Below, piece after piece: positions 45,501 through 55,900 of a DNA stretch of 64,000 nt (position 1 is the stretch's first letter; the number at the start of each line of letters is the position of its first letter). The notes below the pieces were generated by a model. That model was not told the origin of the DNA. It ran no database searches and saw only the letters and a program-made list of their open reading frames with translations. The stretch spans positions 11,826,290 to 11,890,289 of the forward strand of contig CM021316.1 in NCBI GenBank assembly GCA_010645155.1, given 5' to 3'. Made by a program: the position numbers and the translations under genes. The stretch is from Tigriopus japonicus. Lineage: Eukaryota; Arthropoda; Copepoda; Harpacticoida; Harpacticidae.

Positions 45501-48500
45501 GTATCCTTAGCTTGATGGTTTTAAGCTTATATCGGCCTTTTTTAGAAATAGCGATCTTTGTATGCAGGAAACCTAATTCTCCAATCTATATTGTTTGTAG
45601 ATCCTTCCATTACCATCACATGAGTTTCTTTAGGTTTGCTATTTGTTGGTTGCATGCAATGAGATTCAATGAGATTGAGAGTCTAATCTTTAGTTTAGTA
45701 AACAGGATGTTATAGTTAAAGCCAAGATGGTGAATAAAGTGTGAGGTTTGCGTCTGAAATGCACATATTTCTTCTGCTAATAATGGTTGATTGCAAATGC
45801 AAGCTTTTTCGATTAGTTCAAAACTTGATCTTGAAAGTAAAAATTCTTTCAAAAGCCACTACATTTTCTCAACAATTTGTCAATTTTGGCCAAAAACGTA
45901 AATAAAAAGTGCAAATAAAGGTGAAAAGTGCAAAAGTGCAAAAAAATGGGTTTATGTTACCTGTATCGTCAGCAAGCTGATGTTTTAAACGTCCCGGGTT
46001 TTGTGTAACGTCGGGACTTTACTTGTCTCTTCCTCCGAACCTTGGCATCAGCCTTAGTGCCATCAGCATTTTTTACATAACCATGCTTCGCAATTCACAT
46101 GATCACCATTCATCCAATGAGTTGTAAATCTGGTCTTCCATAGTTTGTCACTGTTCTGCGAGTTGCAAAGTTATTGGCTTCTTGCTCTACCCTTCCCAGA
46201 TCTTCAGTTTGTAGAAGCTGATTCCAGGCGGGTCAACGATATCCTAATGCCCTTGAAAAGTGAATGGTTCCTTTTCGGGTTTAGATAATTTATTCGTGAC
46301 TGCAAAGATAGGAATATAAAGAGCATGTAAATATGATTGACTGATTCGATACACCATCGTTTTAAACAAGAGGGGAGAATAGCAAAGGGTCTCTTGATAC
46401 AGGGAGTTGGAGAGTCACAAGCTTTCAGCTTACCTGGAAGCTTTGAGAATCGTATGATCCCGGACACGAGAAACGAAGTTGCCACACCCGACGCAGTTTG
46501 CAACCATCGTCACATTGCTCCATATGCTCAAAATTTCCATCCTCTGGATCAATCATCAGAGGTGTTGCTGCTGATAGGTCGGGATGCAGGGGAAGTAATG
46601 GCTACTGTCACCTATGGAGGTCATCATCCCTTTGCCCACCACACTGCTCTTGGATGGGCAGTGGTTGGATCAATTTGCCCTAATAATTTGCAGTATTCCT
46701 CACAAAATCATGGGCTACAAGCCTTGAGGAGCGCAATTGACCAAGACCACGATCATTCGGAGGCTACCTTGTCCTTTCCTTCAAAAAGCATCGCCCCCGT
46801 GTTACATCATTTTGAGAATGAAATATTTAAAAGGCAAACCGACGACGAGCTAGATGCACCAAGCCAAGAAGACACAAAATTCCTCGAGATTATAGGTCGT
46901 GGCATTCATGTCAACGTTGATGGACATCTTGAAATGCCACTACCATTCCGCAAGCCTAGCCCAAATATGCCAAGCAATCAGAGGGCCGTATATTTGCGCA
47001 CCAAAAACACCCTCGAAAGATTAAAGAAGGATCCTGAAAAGTTGGAAGACTGCCTCCAAGCTATGAGTAAGACTATGGCAGCTCGCCAGGTGGAACAGGT
47101 GCCAGACAAAGAGGCGTCTGTTGGCGATGGAAAGGTCTGGTGGATCCCTGTTTTCGCAGTCGTGCACCCCAAAAAGAAGAAGGCCCGCTTGGTGTTTGAC
47201 AGTTCAGCCGAGTACCATGGTGCATGTCTCAATAGAGAGTTGCTTCAGGGCCCAGATCAGAACAACCGTCTGAAGGGAGTTCTGACCAGATTCAGAGAGG
47301 GCGAAATTGGATTCGTCGCAGACATTGAGTCAATGTTCCATTCCTTCTACGTCAATCCCGAGCATCGCGACTATCTCAGGTTCTATTGGTTCAAAGGAAA
47401 CGACCCAGACGCGGATATCGTTCAATTCCGAGCGAACGTGCATATCTTTGGTAATCGTCCAAGTCCGGCTGTGGCCTCCTTTGGGATGCGTTTTGCAACT
47501 GCCCAATCTTCAAGTTCAACTCGAGCAGACACGAAGTCCTTTCTCCAAAACAACTTCTACGTGGATGATGGGTTGGGCTGTTCTAACAGGCCAGAAGACG
47601 CGATTCAAGTTCTAAGTGAAGCGCGGAGCATACTTGCGAAATACAATATTAGGCTTCACAAGATAGCCTCAAGCTCACATGAAGTTCTAGAGGCCTTTCC
47701 AAAGTCGGAGAGAGCTGGACAACCTACCCAGATAAAATTAGACAACACCCAAATACAGAGGACCTTGGGCGTTGTTTGGGACACAACGGTTGACTCATTT
47801 GAATTCATGGTGGATATCCCAACAAAATCTTTCACCAAGCGAGGAATTCTGGCCACTGTCAACTCCATTTTCGATCCCATAGGACCTGCTAGCCCCATCA
47901 TCTTGGGAGGAAGGCTGATCCAACGCCTGATCATCTCCAACAAGGCAAATGAAGATCGGGAAGTGAGTGTTTGTGGTTGGGATGACCCTTTGCCTGAGAG
48001 ATTCAGGAAGATATGGGATGCCTGGAAGGTTGGATTAGAATCCATCCATTTAATGTCTATTCCTAGAGGATTTTGGCCAAAAGAGTTCGGAAGAGTGGAG
48101 CGCCTCGAATGTCATGTATTTGCGGACGCTTGCAAGGATGCAATCGGTTACGTGGGCTACTTGAGGAGCGTCAACAATGACGGTTCAGTTTATGTAGCAT
48201 TTCTGTTTGGTGACTCCAAGGTGGCACCGAAATGCGCAACTTCCATCCCAAGGCTTGAATTATGCGCAGCCGTCGAAGCAGTTCAAGCTGCCAGAGAAAG
48301 CACGGAAGAGCTTGCAAGAAAGCCCGACCAAGTCATGTTTTACTCTGATAGTCTTGTCGTCCTTGGGTACTTGAACAATTCAGAGAGGAGATTTCGCAGG
48401 TACGTGGCAAGGCGTGTTGAATTGATACTTTCCACAGCACCTCCCCAACACTGGCAGTACATCGAAACAAGCCTGAACCCGGCCGATATGGCATCTAGGC

Positions 48501-51500
48501 CACAGACCCCACAAACTCTTGCTGCATCAAGCTGGTTGAGGGGTCCTGACTTTTTATGGTCTTCTGATGGGACAAATCCTTGCAAACAACACTACAGTCC
48601 CCTCAAAAGTGAGGATCTTCCAGAGGTTGATCAGAGAGTTGAAGAGCTGATAGTTCTGCAAACTATCGGAGAGCCACGAATTCCAAGTTCTTTCCTTTGG
48701 TCATTGCTGAAGCGCCTGAGCAGTTGGACGAGGCTAATAAACGTGGTCAAAAGAACGTTGGAAATCGCTCGTTTCTGGCTTTGTAAGGCCACGCAAAGTG
48801 GTGGAAACGGCAAGTTAGTGGCGGCCAAGGCAACCAATGAAGAAGCAAGGATCCTTCTTCTTAAGGAAATGCAAGGGACATATCATGAAGAGATTCGAAT
48901 CCTTCGGGGGGGTGTCCAGTTACCCAAGGATAACCGACTCTTGAGTTTAGCACCCTTCCTAGATGATGACGGCCTGTTGCGAGTGGGGGGCAGATTAAAA
49001 AATGGAAATTTCTCGTTTGACGTCAGGTGCCCAATTCTGATTCCACAGAAACATCCCGGCACGCAAACAATCATCCATTACCATCATTCCTTAGTTAAAC
49101 ATCAAGGCCGGCACATTACAATAGGGGCCATCAGGGGTGCGGGATTCCACATCGAAAAGGGTAACGCTACAATAAAGACATTTCTTTCAAATTGTACCTC
49201 GTGCCGGAGGCTTCGTGGACGCTTGCAAACCCAATTGATGTCAGACCTTCCTCCAGATCGTCTGGAGTCTGCACCACCTTTCACAAATACCGGACTTGAC
49301 GTATTTGGACCTTTCCTGATACATGATGGCAGGACAACAAGGCGAACTTCATCTCAAAAGAAGACATGGGCTGTACTTTTCACTTGCTTAGTCACCCGAG
49401 CTATTCATATAGAGATGCTGCCATCAATGGACACCCCATCTTTCAAAAATTCTCTCAGACGCTTCTTGTCTGTGAGGGGAGCTTGTAAGGTGATAAGAAG
49501 CGACCGTGGAACAAACTTTATTGGATCATTAAATCAGGACTCCGAAGTCATCAGTTTGGAATCTGTCCAAGCCACGTTGGAGGAAAAAGATTGTAAATGG
49601 TACTTAAATCCTCCCAATGCATCTCATCATGGTGGAGTGTGGGAAAGGAAGATTGGGTCAGTTCGGCGAATCCTGGAGGCCTCTCTTCTTCCAGTCCCAA
49701 ATCAAGCCATATCTAGGGACGAGCTCCACACACTATTGATGGAAGCTTGCGCCATAGTCAACAGTACACCATTGTGGGAGGTGTCTTCAGATCCTTCGGA
49801 TCCACTTCCCTTGTCTCCAGCAATGTTGCTTACTCTTAAAACAGAGCCTCATCCACCAAACGTCGAGTTCTTCTCAGAAAGTGATATCCAAGCATATGGT
49901 AAGCGACGGTGGCGAAGAGTTCAGGCAATGGCTGATGAATTTTGGAGAGTCTGGAGAGCGGGATATTTATCAACTCTGCAGGAGAGGCGAAAATGGATGG
50001 TTCCCAAGAGATCAATATCGGTTGGTGACATTGTGTTACTGAAGGACAAAGCAGTCAAGCGGAATCAATGGCCAACTGCGCGTGTTCATGATATTAAGGT
50101 CGGTTTCGATGGTCTCGTTCGTACGGCAACCCTTATTGTGGTCAAGAGGTCTCCCAAGGAAGAAATAAAAAGGAGCTTCTTTGAGAGGTCAATCAATGAC
50201 CTTGTTCTACTCGTACCAGAGTCATAGGTAGATATTTGACCATATCTCCACATCTTCGTCCCAGCCCCTTGGGAGTGTATCGTCAGCAAGCTGATGTTTT
50301 AAACGTCCCGGGTTTTGTGTAACGTCGGGACTTTACTTGTCTCTTCCTCCGAACCTTGGCATCAGCCTTAGTGCCATCAGCATTTTTACATAACCATGCT
50401 TCGCAATTCACATGATCACCATTCATCCAATGAGTTGTAAATCTGGTCTTCCATAGTTTGGTAAGGACCAACCTTATTCTTATATTTTATCTAATCGACC
50501 TTAATTACTCCTTATTGTATCGAATCAGTCAATCATATTTACATGCTCTTTATATTCCTATCTTTGCAGTCACGAATAAATTATCTAAACCCGAAAAGGA
50601 ACCATTCACTTTTCAAGGGCATTAGGATATCGTTGACCCGCCTGGAATCAGCTTCTACAAACTGAAGATCTGGGAAGGGTAGAGCAAGAAGCCAATAACT
50701 TTGCAACTCGCAGAACATTACCAAAAATCTTTTTACACTATTTGCCCGTCCCTAATCATGACAGAATATTTTCGACAAATCGAGCTTGGACTTGGCTCAA
50801 ATGTGCTCATTGCTCCAATAAACAGATTGGAGCTCGCCACTCTCCATTTTGAGTTAAGGTATTAACACATCATGACCCATAAACATGACTATTTTCCCAT
50901 TTTTAAACTTTTTGTGATTTCGAGCGATTTTGCAGTGTTCTGGGCAATTTCATTTTTTCGTGGATATTTTGCTCTTTTCCTACAATTTCTTACAATTCCT
51001 ATTTCTTTCACATAATTGCCATATTAATATTCCTTAATTTAGATTTTCAGAAAATAACTTTTTATTTTAGCTTTTAGACATTTGAGCTTCTCCAAATTTA
51101 TAATTGAATTTTCGTTTTTCTATTTTTTAAATACAATTGTCAGTAGGAAGTATTCGAAACATTTCATCCCTTAAAAACTCCTTTAAAATGCACCCGAAAT
51201 GTTCACAACACACCGTTAAATAGCAATTTTTTAACTATTTAACTAACTTTTTCCCCCGACTTTCGGCATTTTTCAACTATTTTGACCAAAAAGTTTTCAT
51301 TTTGCCGTTTTTACGCTACTAAATCTCCGCTCCCTGGTTACATCCTTTCGCGCCATTCATTCATTTATTTATTCGTTCAATATTTTTTCCTTCGATTCGA
51401 GGACACTAATAATTCGTAATTGTTGTGTTTCAAAAATCAATAATAATTTGAGATTTGGATTTTTGAACTTTTTTCTATAAAAGCTTCAGCTTTAGATTTT

Positions 51501-52514
51501 TAAAGCCGATAAAATAGAGAAACAGTTAATCTTGGAAAGGTAACGAGTAACGAGTACTTTTAGGTTTTTTTGGTCGTTACAATTACACCATTTTTGAAAT
51601 GTATTGGCATTACAGTTCCTTTTGCCAAAAATTGAACGAATTACTGTACTTTCGTTACAATTGACCTTCAAAAAACTTGTTGCAAATCAGGCTCAATTCA
51701 TGGAAGGTTTTGTTACATTTTTTTGCCTTATAAGAAAATATCAAACCAGAGAGATAAAAACGGGTGAATTACAATTAACTATGAGCTAAAAATCACCTCG
51801 TTAAGTTTATCTTTAACATCCAAGTTGGGCCAAAAAAAAATCAAATAACCACAATAAATATTCTCATTACAATTATATTTGTTTTACTTTTAGCCTTCAT
51901 TTGTATTTTGTTTTCAATGTTAGATCTTATAGAAGGCTTCAGGAAGTCACCTCCTTAACTATTAACAAGCTGTATTTTTTTTCACTTGATTGAGAAATAT
52001 TTGAATCAAGGCATGTGGCTTGGCCAAATAATGTTTCTTTTGGGGTTCAATCCCTAGTTTATTTTGTGACATGGTGATGGTTAAAACTCGCAATATTTTT
52101 GGAAATATAATACGTTTATTAACAAGTACTCGTGCATTTCAGGAGAAGGAAAAGAAACGGATTGAAGAGAACGGCGGGTTCGTGGAGATGAACGGAGTCT
52201 GGCGAGTTCAAGGGATTTTAGCCACTTCTCGCGCCTTAGGAGATTTCCCCCTGAAGGACAAAAACCTGATCACGTGCGAGCCAGATGTCATGAAGTTCAA
52301 ATTGAGAGGTTCCAGCCCCAGTTTTGCAGTTCTGGCCTCGGACGGCCTTTGGGATACGCACACAAACGAAAACGTCGCACATTACATTCGAAAGCGACTG
52401 AAAAAGGGCCGAACTACTAAAGACGTGGCGAAAAGCTTGGTCGAGGACGCCATCGAAAAGGATTCTTTGGATAACATAACTGTGCTAATTATTGACTTGA
52501 AGAAGTACGCTTAG
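42518..52514 (+). CDS. PPM1L: PPM1L-like membrane-anchored PP2C protein phosphatase
   Basis: Exons: 42518-42925, 42985-43600, 43679-43809 and 52143-52514; 508 aa, all GT-AG, phases 0,1,0. The product should remove phosphate from Ser/Thr using two Mn/Mg ions. Residues 46-61 are a single hydrophobic helix, as in vertebrate PPM1L, which is anchored in the ER membrane. PP2C motifs follow in order: QGRRPSMEDR (101-110), DGHGGQ (131-136), VANVGDSRG (357-365), WRVQGILATSRALGD (405-419), SDGLWD (451-456) and DNIT (495-498), with the metal aspartates in place. Similarity to PPM1L is strongest in the last two exons. The oddity is a long insertion in exon 2 (roughly residues 150-320), Lys/Ser-rich with an SSSSSSSS run and no counterpart in the roughly 360-aa vertebrate protein. 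The last intron is 8.3 kb and carries nested transposons. A start further upstream is possible but not needed. Confidence 0.92.
43810..44813 (+). other. First part of intron 3 of the phosphatase gene
   Basis: AT-rich DNA with some TAATT-type strings and no gene. It ends with the left copy of the 8-bp target duplication atcatgac (44806-44813) of the nested hAT-like element. Confidence 0.5.
44849..44934 (+). repeat. Subterminal tandem repeat, about 20-bp unit, four copies
   Basis: Four units of the type aaaagagcaaatnnntgtca lie 35 bp inside the left tip of the hAT-like element. Subterminal repeats of this sort are commonly transposase-binding sites in hAT elements; that role here is inference. 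Confidence 0.75.
45962..46353 (+). repeat. Scrambled 5' LTR of the BEL/Pao element
   Basis: Bases 45962-46147 match the LTR start (50276-50460) with one extra T. Bases 46152-46353 are the reverse complement of the LTR end (50516-50717), with no mismatch noticed. The segment therefore forms a head-to-tail inversion within one LTR. Confidence 0.92.
46352..50227 (+). CDS. BEL/Pao pol polyprotein, 5'-truncated (protease remnant, RT, RNase H, integrase)
   Basis: An uninterrupted frame of about 1290 codons runs from the inverted-LTR junction to TAG/TGA-free DNA ending with the stop at 50225-50227; the first in-frame ATG is at 46454. It opens inside the retropepsin-like (A17/DUF1758) region with LLLIGRD and HTALGWAVVG. 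The reverse transcriptase has the catalytic YVDD at residues 408-411 (47558-47569) after WWIPVFAVVHPKKKKARLV. RNase H-like residues follow (CHVFADAC, SLVVLGYLN). The integrase has an H2C2 zinc finger (HHSLVKHQG, CTSC) and a DDE core (GLDVFGPF, RSDRGTNFIG, HHGGVWERK), and a C-terminal DUF5641 module with KRRWRRVQ and VGDIVLLKD. Gag and a complete protease are missing, so it cannot act alone, but the reading frame is intact, consistent with a recent insertion. Confidence 0.95.
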   Translation, partial: HHRFKQEGRIAKGLLIQGVGESQAFSLPGSFENRMIPDTRNEVATPDAVCNHRHIAPYAQNFHPLDQSSEVLLLIGRDAGEVMATVTYGGHHPFAHHTALGWAVVGSICPNNLQYSSQNHGLQALRSAIDQDHDHSEATLSFPSKSIAPVLHHFENEIFKRQTDDELDAPSQEDTKFLEIIGRGIHVNVDGHLEMPLPFRKPSPNMPSNQRAVYLRTKNTLERLKKDPEKLEDCLQAMSKTMAARQVEQVPDKEASVGDGKVWWIPVFAVVHPKKKKARLVFDSSAEYHGACLNRELLQGPDQNNRLKGVLTRFREGEIGFVADIESMFHSFYVNPEHRDYLRFYWFKGNDPDADIVQFRANVHIFGNRPSPAVASFGMRFATAQSSSSTRADTKSFLQNNFYVDDGLGCSNRPEDAIQVLSEARSILAKYNIRLHKIASSSHEVLEAFPKSERAGQPTQIKLDNTQIQRTLGVVWDTTVDSFEFMVDIPTKSFTKRGILATVNSIFDPIGPASPIILGGRLIQRLIISNKANEDREVSVCGWDDPLPERFRKIWDAWKVGLESIHLMSIPRGFWPKEFGRVERLECHVFADACKDAIGYVGYLRSVNNDGSVYVAFLFGDSKVAPKCATSIPRLELCAAVEAVQAARESTEELARKPDQVMFYSDSLVVLGYLNNSERRFRRYVARRVELILSTAPPQHWQYIETSLNPADMASRPQTPQTLAASSWLRGPDFLWSSDGTNPCKQHYSPLKSEDLPEVDQRVEELIVLQTIGEPRIPSSFLWSLLKRLSSWTRLINVVKRTLEIARFWLCKATQSGGNGKLVAAKATNEEARILLLKEMQGTYHEEIRILRGGVQLPKDNRLLSLAPFLDDDGLLRVGGRLKNGNFSFDVRCPILIPQKHPGTQTIIHYHHSLVKHQGRHITIGAIRGAGFHIEKGNATIKTFLSNCTSCRRLRGRLQTQLMSDLPPDRLESAPPFTNTGLDVFGPFLIHDGRTTRRTSSQKKTWAVLFTCLVTRAIHIEMLPSMDTPSFKNSLRRFLSVRGACKVIRSDRGTNFIGSLNQDSEVISLESVQATLEEKDCKWYLNPPNASHHGGVWERKIGSVRRILEASLLPVPNQAISRDELHTLLMEACAIVNSTPLWEVSSDPSDPLPLSPAMLLTLKTEPHPPNVEFFSESDIQAYGKRRWRRVQAMADEFWRVWRAGYLSTLQERRKWMVPKRSISVGDIVLLKDKAVKRNQWPTARVHDIKVGFDGLVRTATLIVVKRSPKEEIKRSFFERSINDLVLLVPES
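50276..50717 (+). repeat. 3' LTR of the BEL/Pao element
   Basis: The 442-bp repeat begins TGTATCGTCAGC and ends CGCAGAACA. It is the only full-length LTR copy. A segment of 55 bp (50461-50515) is missing from the rearranged 5' side. Confidence 0.9.
50763..52142 (+). other. Last part of intron 3 of the phosphatase gene
   Basis: AT-rich DNA. Near 51538-51670 strings such as taacgagtaacgag and gttacaattac resemble the TAATTG-type repeats elsewhere in the window. The intron ends in the acceptor cgtgcatttcag (to 52142). No gene was seen. Confidence 0.5.
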
Positions 52515-53049
52515 ATATTCAAATACTGGAAACATTAGATGCAATCAGAGATGGAGGTGATTTTAGTTCATAAAACAACTTTGAGCCAAGTATTGATTTC
52601 ACATTTTCTAGCCGAGTAATTGCTATTACATTTTTGAGTCGAAAATTGTAATTCCATATGTTTTTGGCCATAGAGTTGACGAAACTTCTATCACTGCTTA
52701 CTTCAAATCTCGTAGTTCAGCTGAGAACAGATATATTATAGCTCGTATGCTATGATGGCAAAGATCGATAGTTGACTTGCAAGTTTAGTTCAGAGTGTGC
52801 TTGCCTGGTTTTCTCCATTGATTTGGCTTTTCTCGAATGTGACCGTCTGTTTCGATCTTGAACTTCCCGAGCATATGATTGTTCGCTCGCCCGCTTTCAA
52901 AGCCATCACCTCCTGATTTCAGCTACCCCAGATTTCTCCTTTTATCTCTTCCTCGCACCCTCTTCAACTCCGCGCTTAAGAACAGGTCAGGAAGTGGGCA
53001 ATTTTTGACAGGGAATTTGAAGAAACACTGAAAGGAAGTTCGCTTAGAG
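52515..53049. other. 3' flank of the phosphatase gene
   Basis: No coding feature. The 3' UTR must end here but no unambiguous AATAAA was found close to the stop. Confidence 0.4.
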
Positions 53050-53059
53050 TTGGTTCCAT

Positions 53060-53500
53060 CGACATTGAAGTGTTCCAATAGAGCAATTGAAGTGTGGCTT
53101 TGTTTTGCCTTTTCATGGAGCAAGAGCATCTACAAGTGTGACGACCAACTCGCACTGTGCATGCACTTGTAAAGAGACAAAACTTGGCATAGTTTAAGAA
53201 ATTGTGTAAAATATGTTGCATTGACTTGTTCTAGCAATGTAATGATAATTTAGCTACATCAAATAGGAAATCATGTTGCATTGACTTGTTCTAGCAATGT
53301 AATGATAATTTAGCTACATCAAATAGGAAATTATGTTACAAGTTTGGCACATTTGCTTGAGAAATGCTGAATTTTGTCTCTTTTCAAGTGCATGCACAAT
53401 GCGAGCTAGCCATTGCATATGTCGATGCTCTCGCTCCATGAAAAGGCACAACAAAGCAAGCCACACTTCAATTGCCCTATGGGAATGCTTCGACGACGCC
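53060..53500. repeat. Large imperfect inverted repeat around a 60-bp tandem duplication
   Basis: The left arm (about 53060-53205) and right arm (about 53345-53500) are imperfect reverse complements. Both arms carry, in opposite orientation, strings such as gtgcatgcac, ctccatgaaaaggc and cacacttcaattg. Between them are two copies of a 60-bp unit, 53215-53274 and 53275-53334, differing at one base. Such hairpin structures are typical of foldback or MITE-like elements, or of an inverted duplication. Ends are approximate. Confidence 0.8.
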
Positions 53501-53509
53501 GGAGAACTT

Positions 53510-55353
53510 CCCTCTTTGCATGCTTCCAGTCATGCTTCTCGTTGAACAAACCTTATGTTAAGGTCAAATAGTGAGAAGGTTATTTGAAGTTGACTTGAAG
53601 TCAATGCTACTAGCACACCTTGGTGCACGCTAAACATACCAGCTATAAATTGGATACTTCAGGAATTGAACGTCCTCTTGCGCCAATTTGCTATCTTAAA
53701 CAAAACTGACAGAACTTAAATTATAGAAAATTTACTATTCTAAATATTGGTTTATTTCTAGAAATGTCTTTGCAATGCAGTGTCCAAGAACTTTAGGCAG
53801 TTAATCGTTACTTGATCTGGCACATTCAACGAGGTAAGCTTACATATTTGGCACTGTAAAAAGAAAAGTACAAACCAAGAACCAGAGTAGGGGGTTCTTG
53901 TTAATGGTGAGAAAGTTGCGATGGAAATGTCAGCAACCCGAATATCTGCGTTCAAAAACAACTATAAAGGTTGAGTGATAATGGATTCTCCCTTAAATTC
54001 GGATTTTTTTCGGATACGGGTGCAAGCTAACCCTGACGTCTTTTAAAATGCAAAAAAGAAACGAATGTGAGAAATTAAGAATTTCTGTTCGTTTTCTATT
54101 TCACTGAAATTCAGTTTTTTTCTGTCTTTGAACTCTTTCAGGACGTTTGGGTGTTATAACACCCAAACGCTGTTCTTGCTGCAAAATGTTTTTCTCTCGC
54201 CCCGTGAAATCTTAACGTTTTTTTAATTAAAAATAGTTGCTCATGAGAGAAACACCTTCATTCTCGTCTTAAAAGTTTGAAATTGGAACGAAATTTAACG
54301 AAGTTACGTAAAAAAGAATTCTGGAGGTAATTCTTTTAATTTCCTAAGTACTAAAGCTGTTGTCAAATTAGTTGTACAATACAAATTGCGTTGCACTTTT
54401 ATATAATAATACTTTCCATGTTCTTACATGTGTGGGCGAAGTTTTAAGTCTTTTTACATCAAAGTTTTTGTACAGTAAGCCTTTAAATTTTGGGTGTTAC
54501 AATACCCAATTGTCTGGAACTGCCCTTTACATTTACGACATTTTGAATGATGAAAATGAAAAATGAAAATTTTGTATGGCAAAAATGTCCATTTTTGACC
54601 CCTGAAAAGCGAAAAAAACGCTCGGGGTTTATGAAAACTCAAATTCCCAAGTAATCTATGTAGATTTTTGATCATATTAACTATTTCAAAATTCTTCATT
54701 TTTGTTTGTTTTGGCACAGCAGGTCAAAATAATAATTACTATTAACTAAATCATACTTAGAATATTTATGTTTTGAAAAACGGTGATCTAAGTATCTTTA
54801 TATCACTAAGTTGAATGTTAATTTGAAAATTTAAGGAAATCTACTGAACAGACGTGTCTTCATACGTGTGAATATGATTTTTCTCGAAGAACCATGCTCA
54901 ATTTGGACCAAAAGCGATTTTTCAAAATCTTACAGAATTTCATAAAATTTTAATTGAACACGTACCAACAAACCCTTTTCATGATTCAAAAGACATTTTT
55001 CAAAACTATGTATTTTAAGTGTGCTTCAGATTATATTTTTATCATCTTGACTTGCGACTAAATGTAAAAAATGAAGCATTGTCTTGCTGTTTGTGTGAAA
55101 CCTACGACTTCTTTCTTTGCAATATAAAGGGCCATAGTTGTTTTGATGATTTTCATGCACCTTTATAACCTCACAAAGTAATAAAAGAAGCCAATGTTAT
55201 GAATATCTTTAGCCCTTTCATTCCAATTAGGTGTTGTGGCACCCAAAAATTTAACCTTTGATTTAGTCACGGTCATGCAGTATAACACTTAATTTTTTTT
55301 TGTATTTAATACCAGTGCTATAGTACCTTTCTACCTTAAAAATATTTCACGTG
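53510..55353. other. Intergenic DNA with recurring TGGGTGTTA palindromes
   Basis: No gene. The stretch contains a 26-bp perfect palindrome (54144-54169) and two weaker relatives near 54489 and 55229. Open frames at 53758-53961 and 54372-54717 have no recognisable content. Confidence 0.45.
54144..54169. repeat. 26-bp perfect palindrome
   Basis: The half-site CGTTTGGGTGTTA is followed at once by its exact reverse complement, with no spacer. Related imperfect versions with gggtgtta/taacaccc-type arms occur near 54489-54508 and 55229-55245. Confidence 0.9.
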
Positions 55354-55900
55354 TACAGTGTGTCACAAAAGTTTCGTCCTGATTGAGTTAAGTATAACTG
55401 AAGCCCGGAGCAATACTTCCATGGTTTGCTTTTGTGGGTCAGGATCGCTCTTGGACTTGGCTCAACTATGTTCGATTGCAACAGGTCGAAGACGTTTCCG
55501 ATTTCTGATTGAGATTAGGCAAGGAAATCGTAAGACATGGAAGCCTCCGCTCAGGCCGTCAGCTGTGGATTTTTCATAAATCAAATTCCATTCAAGTAAA
55601 TGACATTGTTTTGATAAGAATGATAAAAAATCGTACCGGTATAAGGATGTCGCTTGCGGAATTTCAGCATGGTACATTACTCCATCCACGAATAACAACG
55701 TTTCTAAATTTGCTACAGTCACAATACATACGCGCGGAAGCGAGAGAAAAATTGACCCTACAATCGTCTTTTTGGACGATTGTAGGTGCAAATGTTCGGT
55801 CGGAAGAGCGCCCTATGCTCTCCACTTCAAATTACTCTAAATGCCACAAATTTCAGTCGATCAAGTTGAAATTAAGCACGTGAGCTTTGCATTACCAATC
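55354..55900. mobile_element. Possible Tc1/mariner terminal fragment
   Basis: TA followed by CAGTGTGTCACAAAAGTTTC at 55354-55375 looks like a Tc1/mariner terminal repeat next to its TA target. No matching right end was found in the following kilobase, and the open frame at 55509-55883 shows no transposase motif, so the element is at most a decayed remnant. The right limit given is arbitrary. Confidence 0.35.

Larger units (their letters stand above)
45962..50717 (+). mobile_element. BEL/Pao LTR retrotransposon, gag-less with rearranged 5' LTR
   Basis: The element is flanked by a perfect 5-bp duplication ttacc (45957-45961 and 50718-50722) and has TG...CA outer ends. The 3' LTR is whole (50276-50717, 442 bp). 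The 5' side has the first 186 bp of the LTR in normal orientation (45962-46147), a 4-bp filler tcac, then the last 202 bp of the LTR inverted (46152-46353, the exact complement of 50516-50717), and then directly pol sequence. Gag and the 5' half of the protease are absent. The LTR copies differ by a single T in a homopolymer, so the insertion is young. It sits in the last intron of the phosphatase gene, in the same orientation. Confidence 0.93.
44814..50754. mobile_element. hAT-like element (TAGGGACGGGCA termini) interrupted by a BEL/Pao retrotransposon
   Basis: The left end TAGGGACGGGCA and right end TTTGCCCGTCCCTA are inverted, and the 8-bp duplication atcatgac flanks them exactly (44806-44813 and 50755-50762). 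The duplication fits the hAT Ac-type pattern nTnnnnAn. Removing the inserted BEL element (45962-50717 plus one 5-bp duplicate) leaves about 1.18 kb with no transposase, so it is non-autonomous. Near the left end are four tandem units of about 20 bp containing aaaagagcaaat, and AGTGCAAATAA-type strings recur near the insertion point. Confidence 0.8.
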
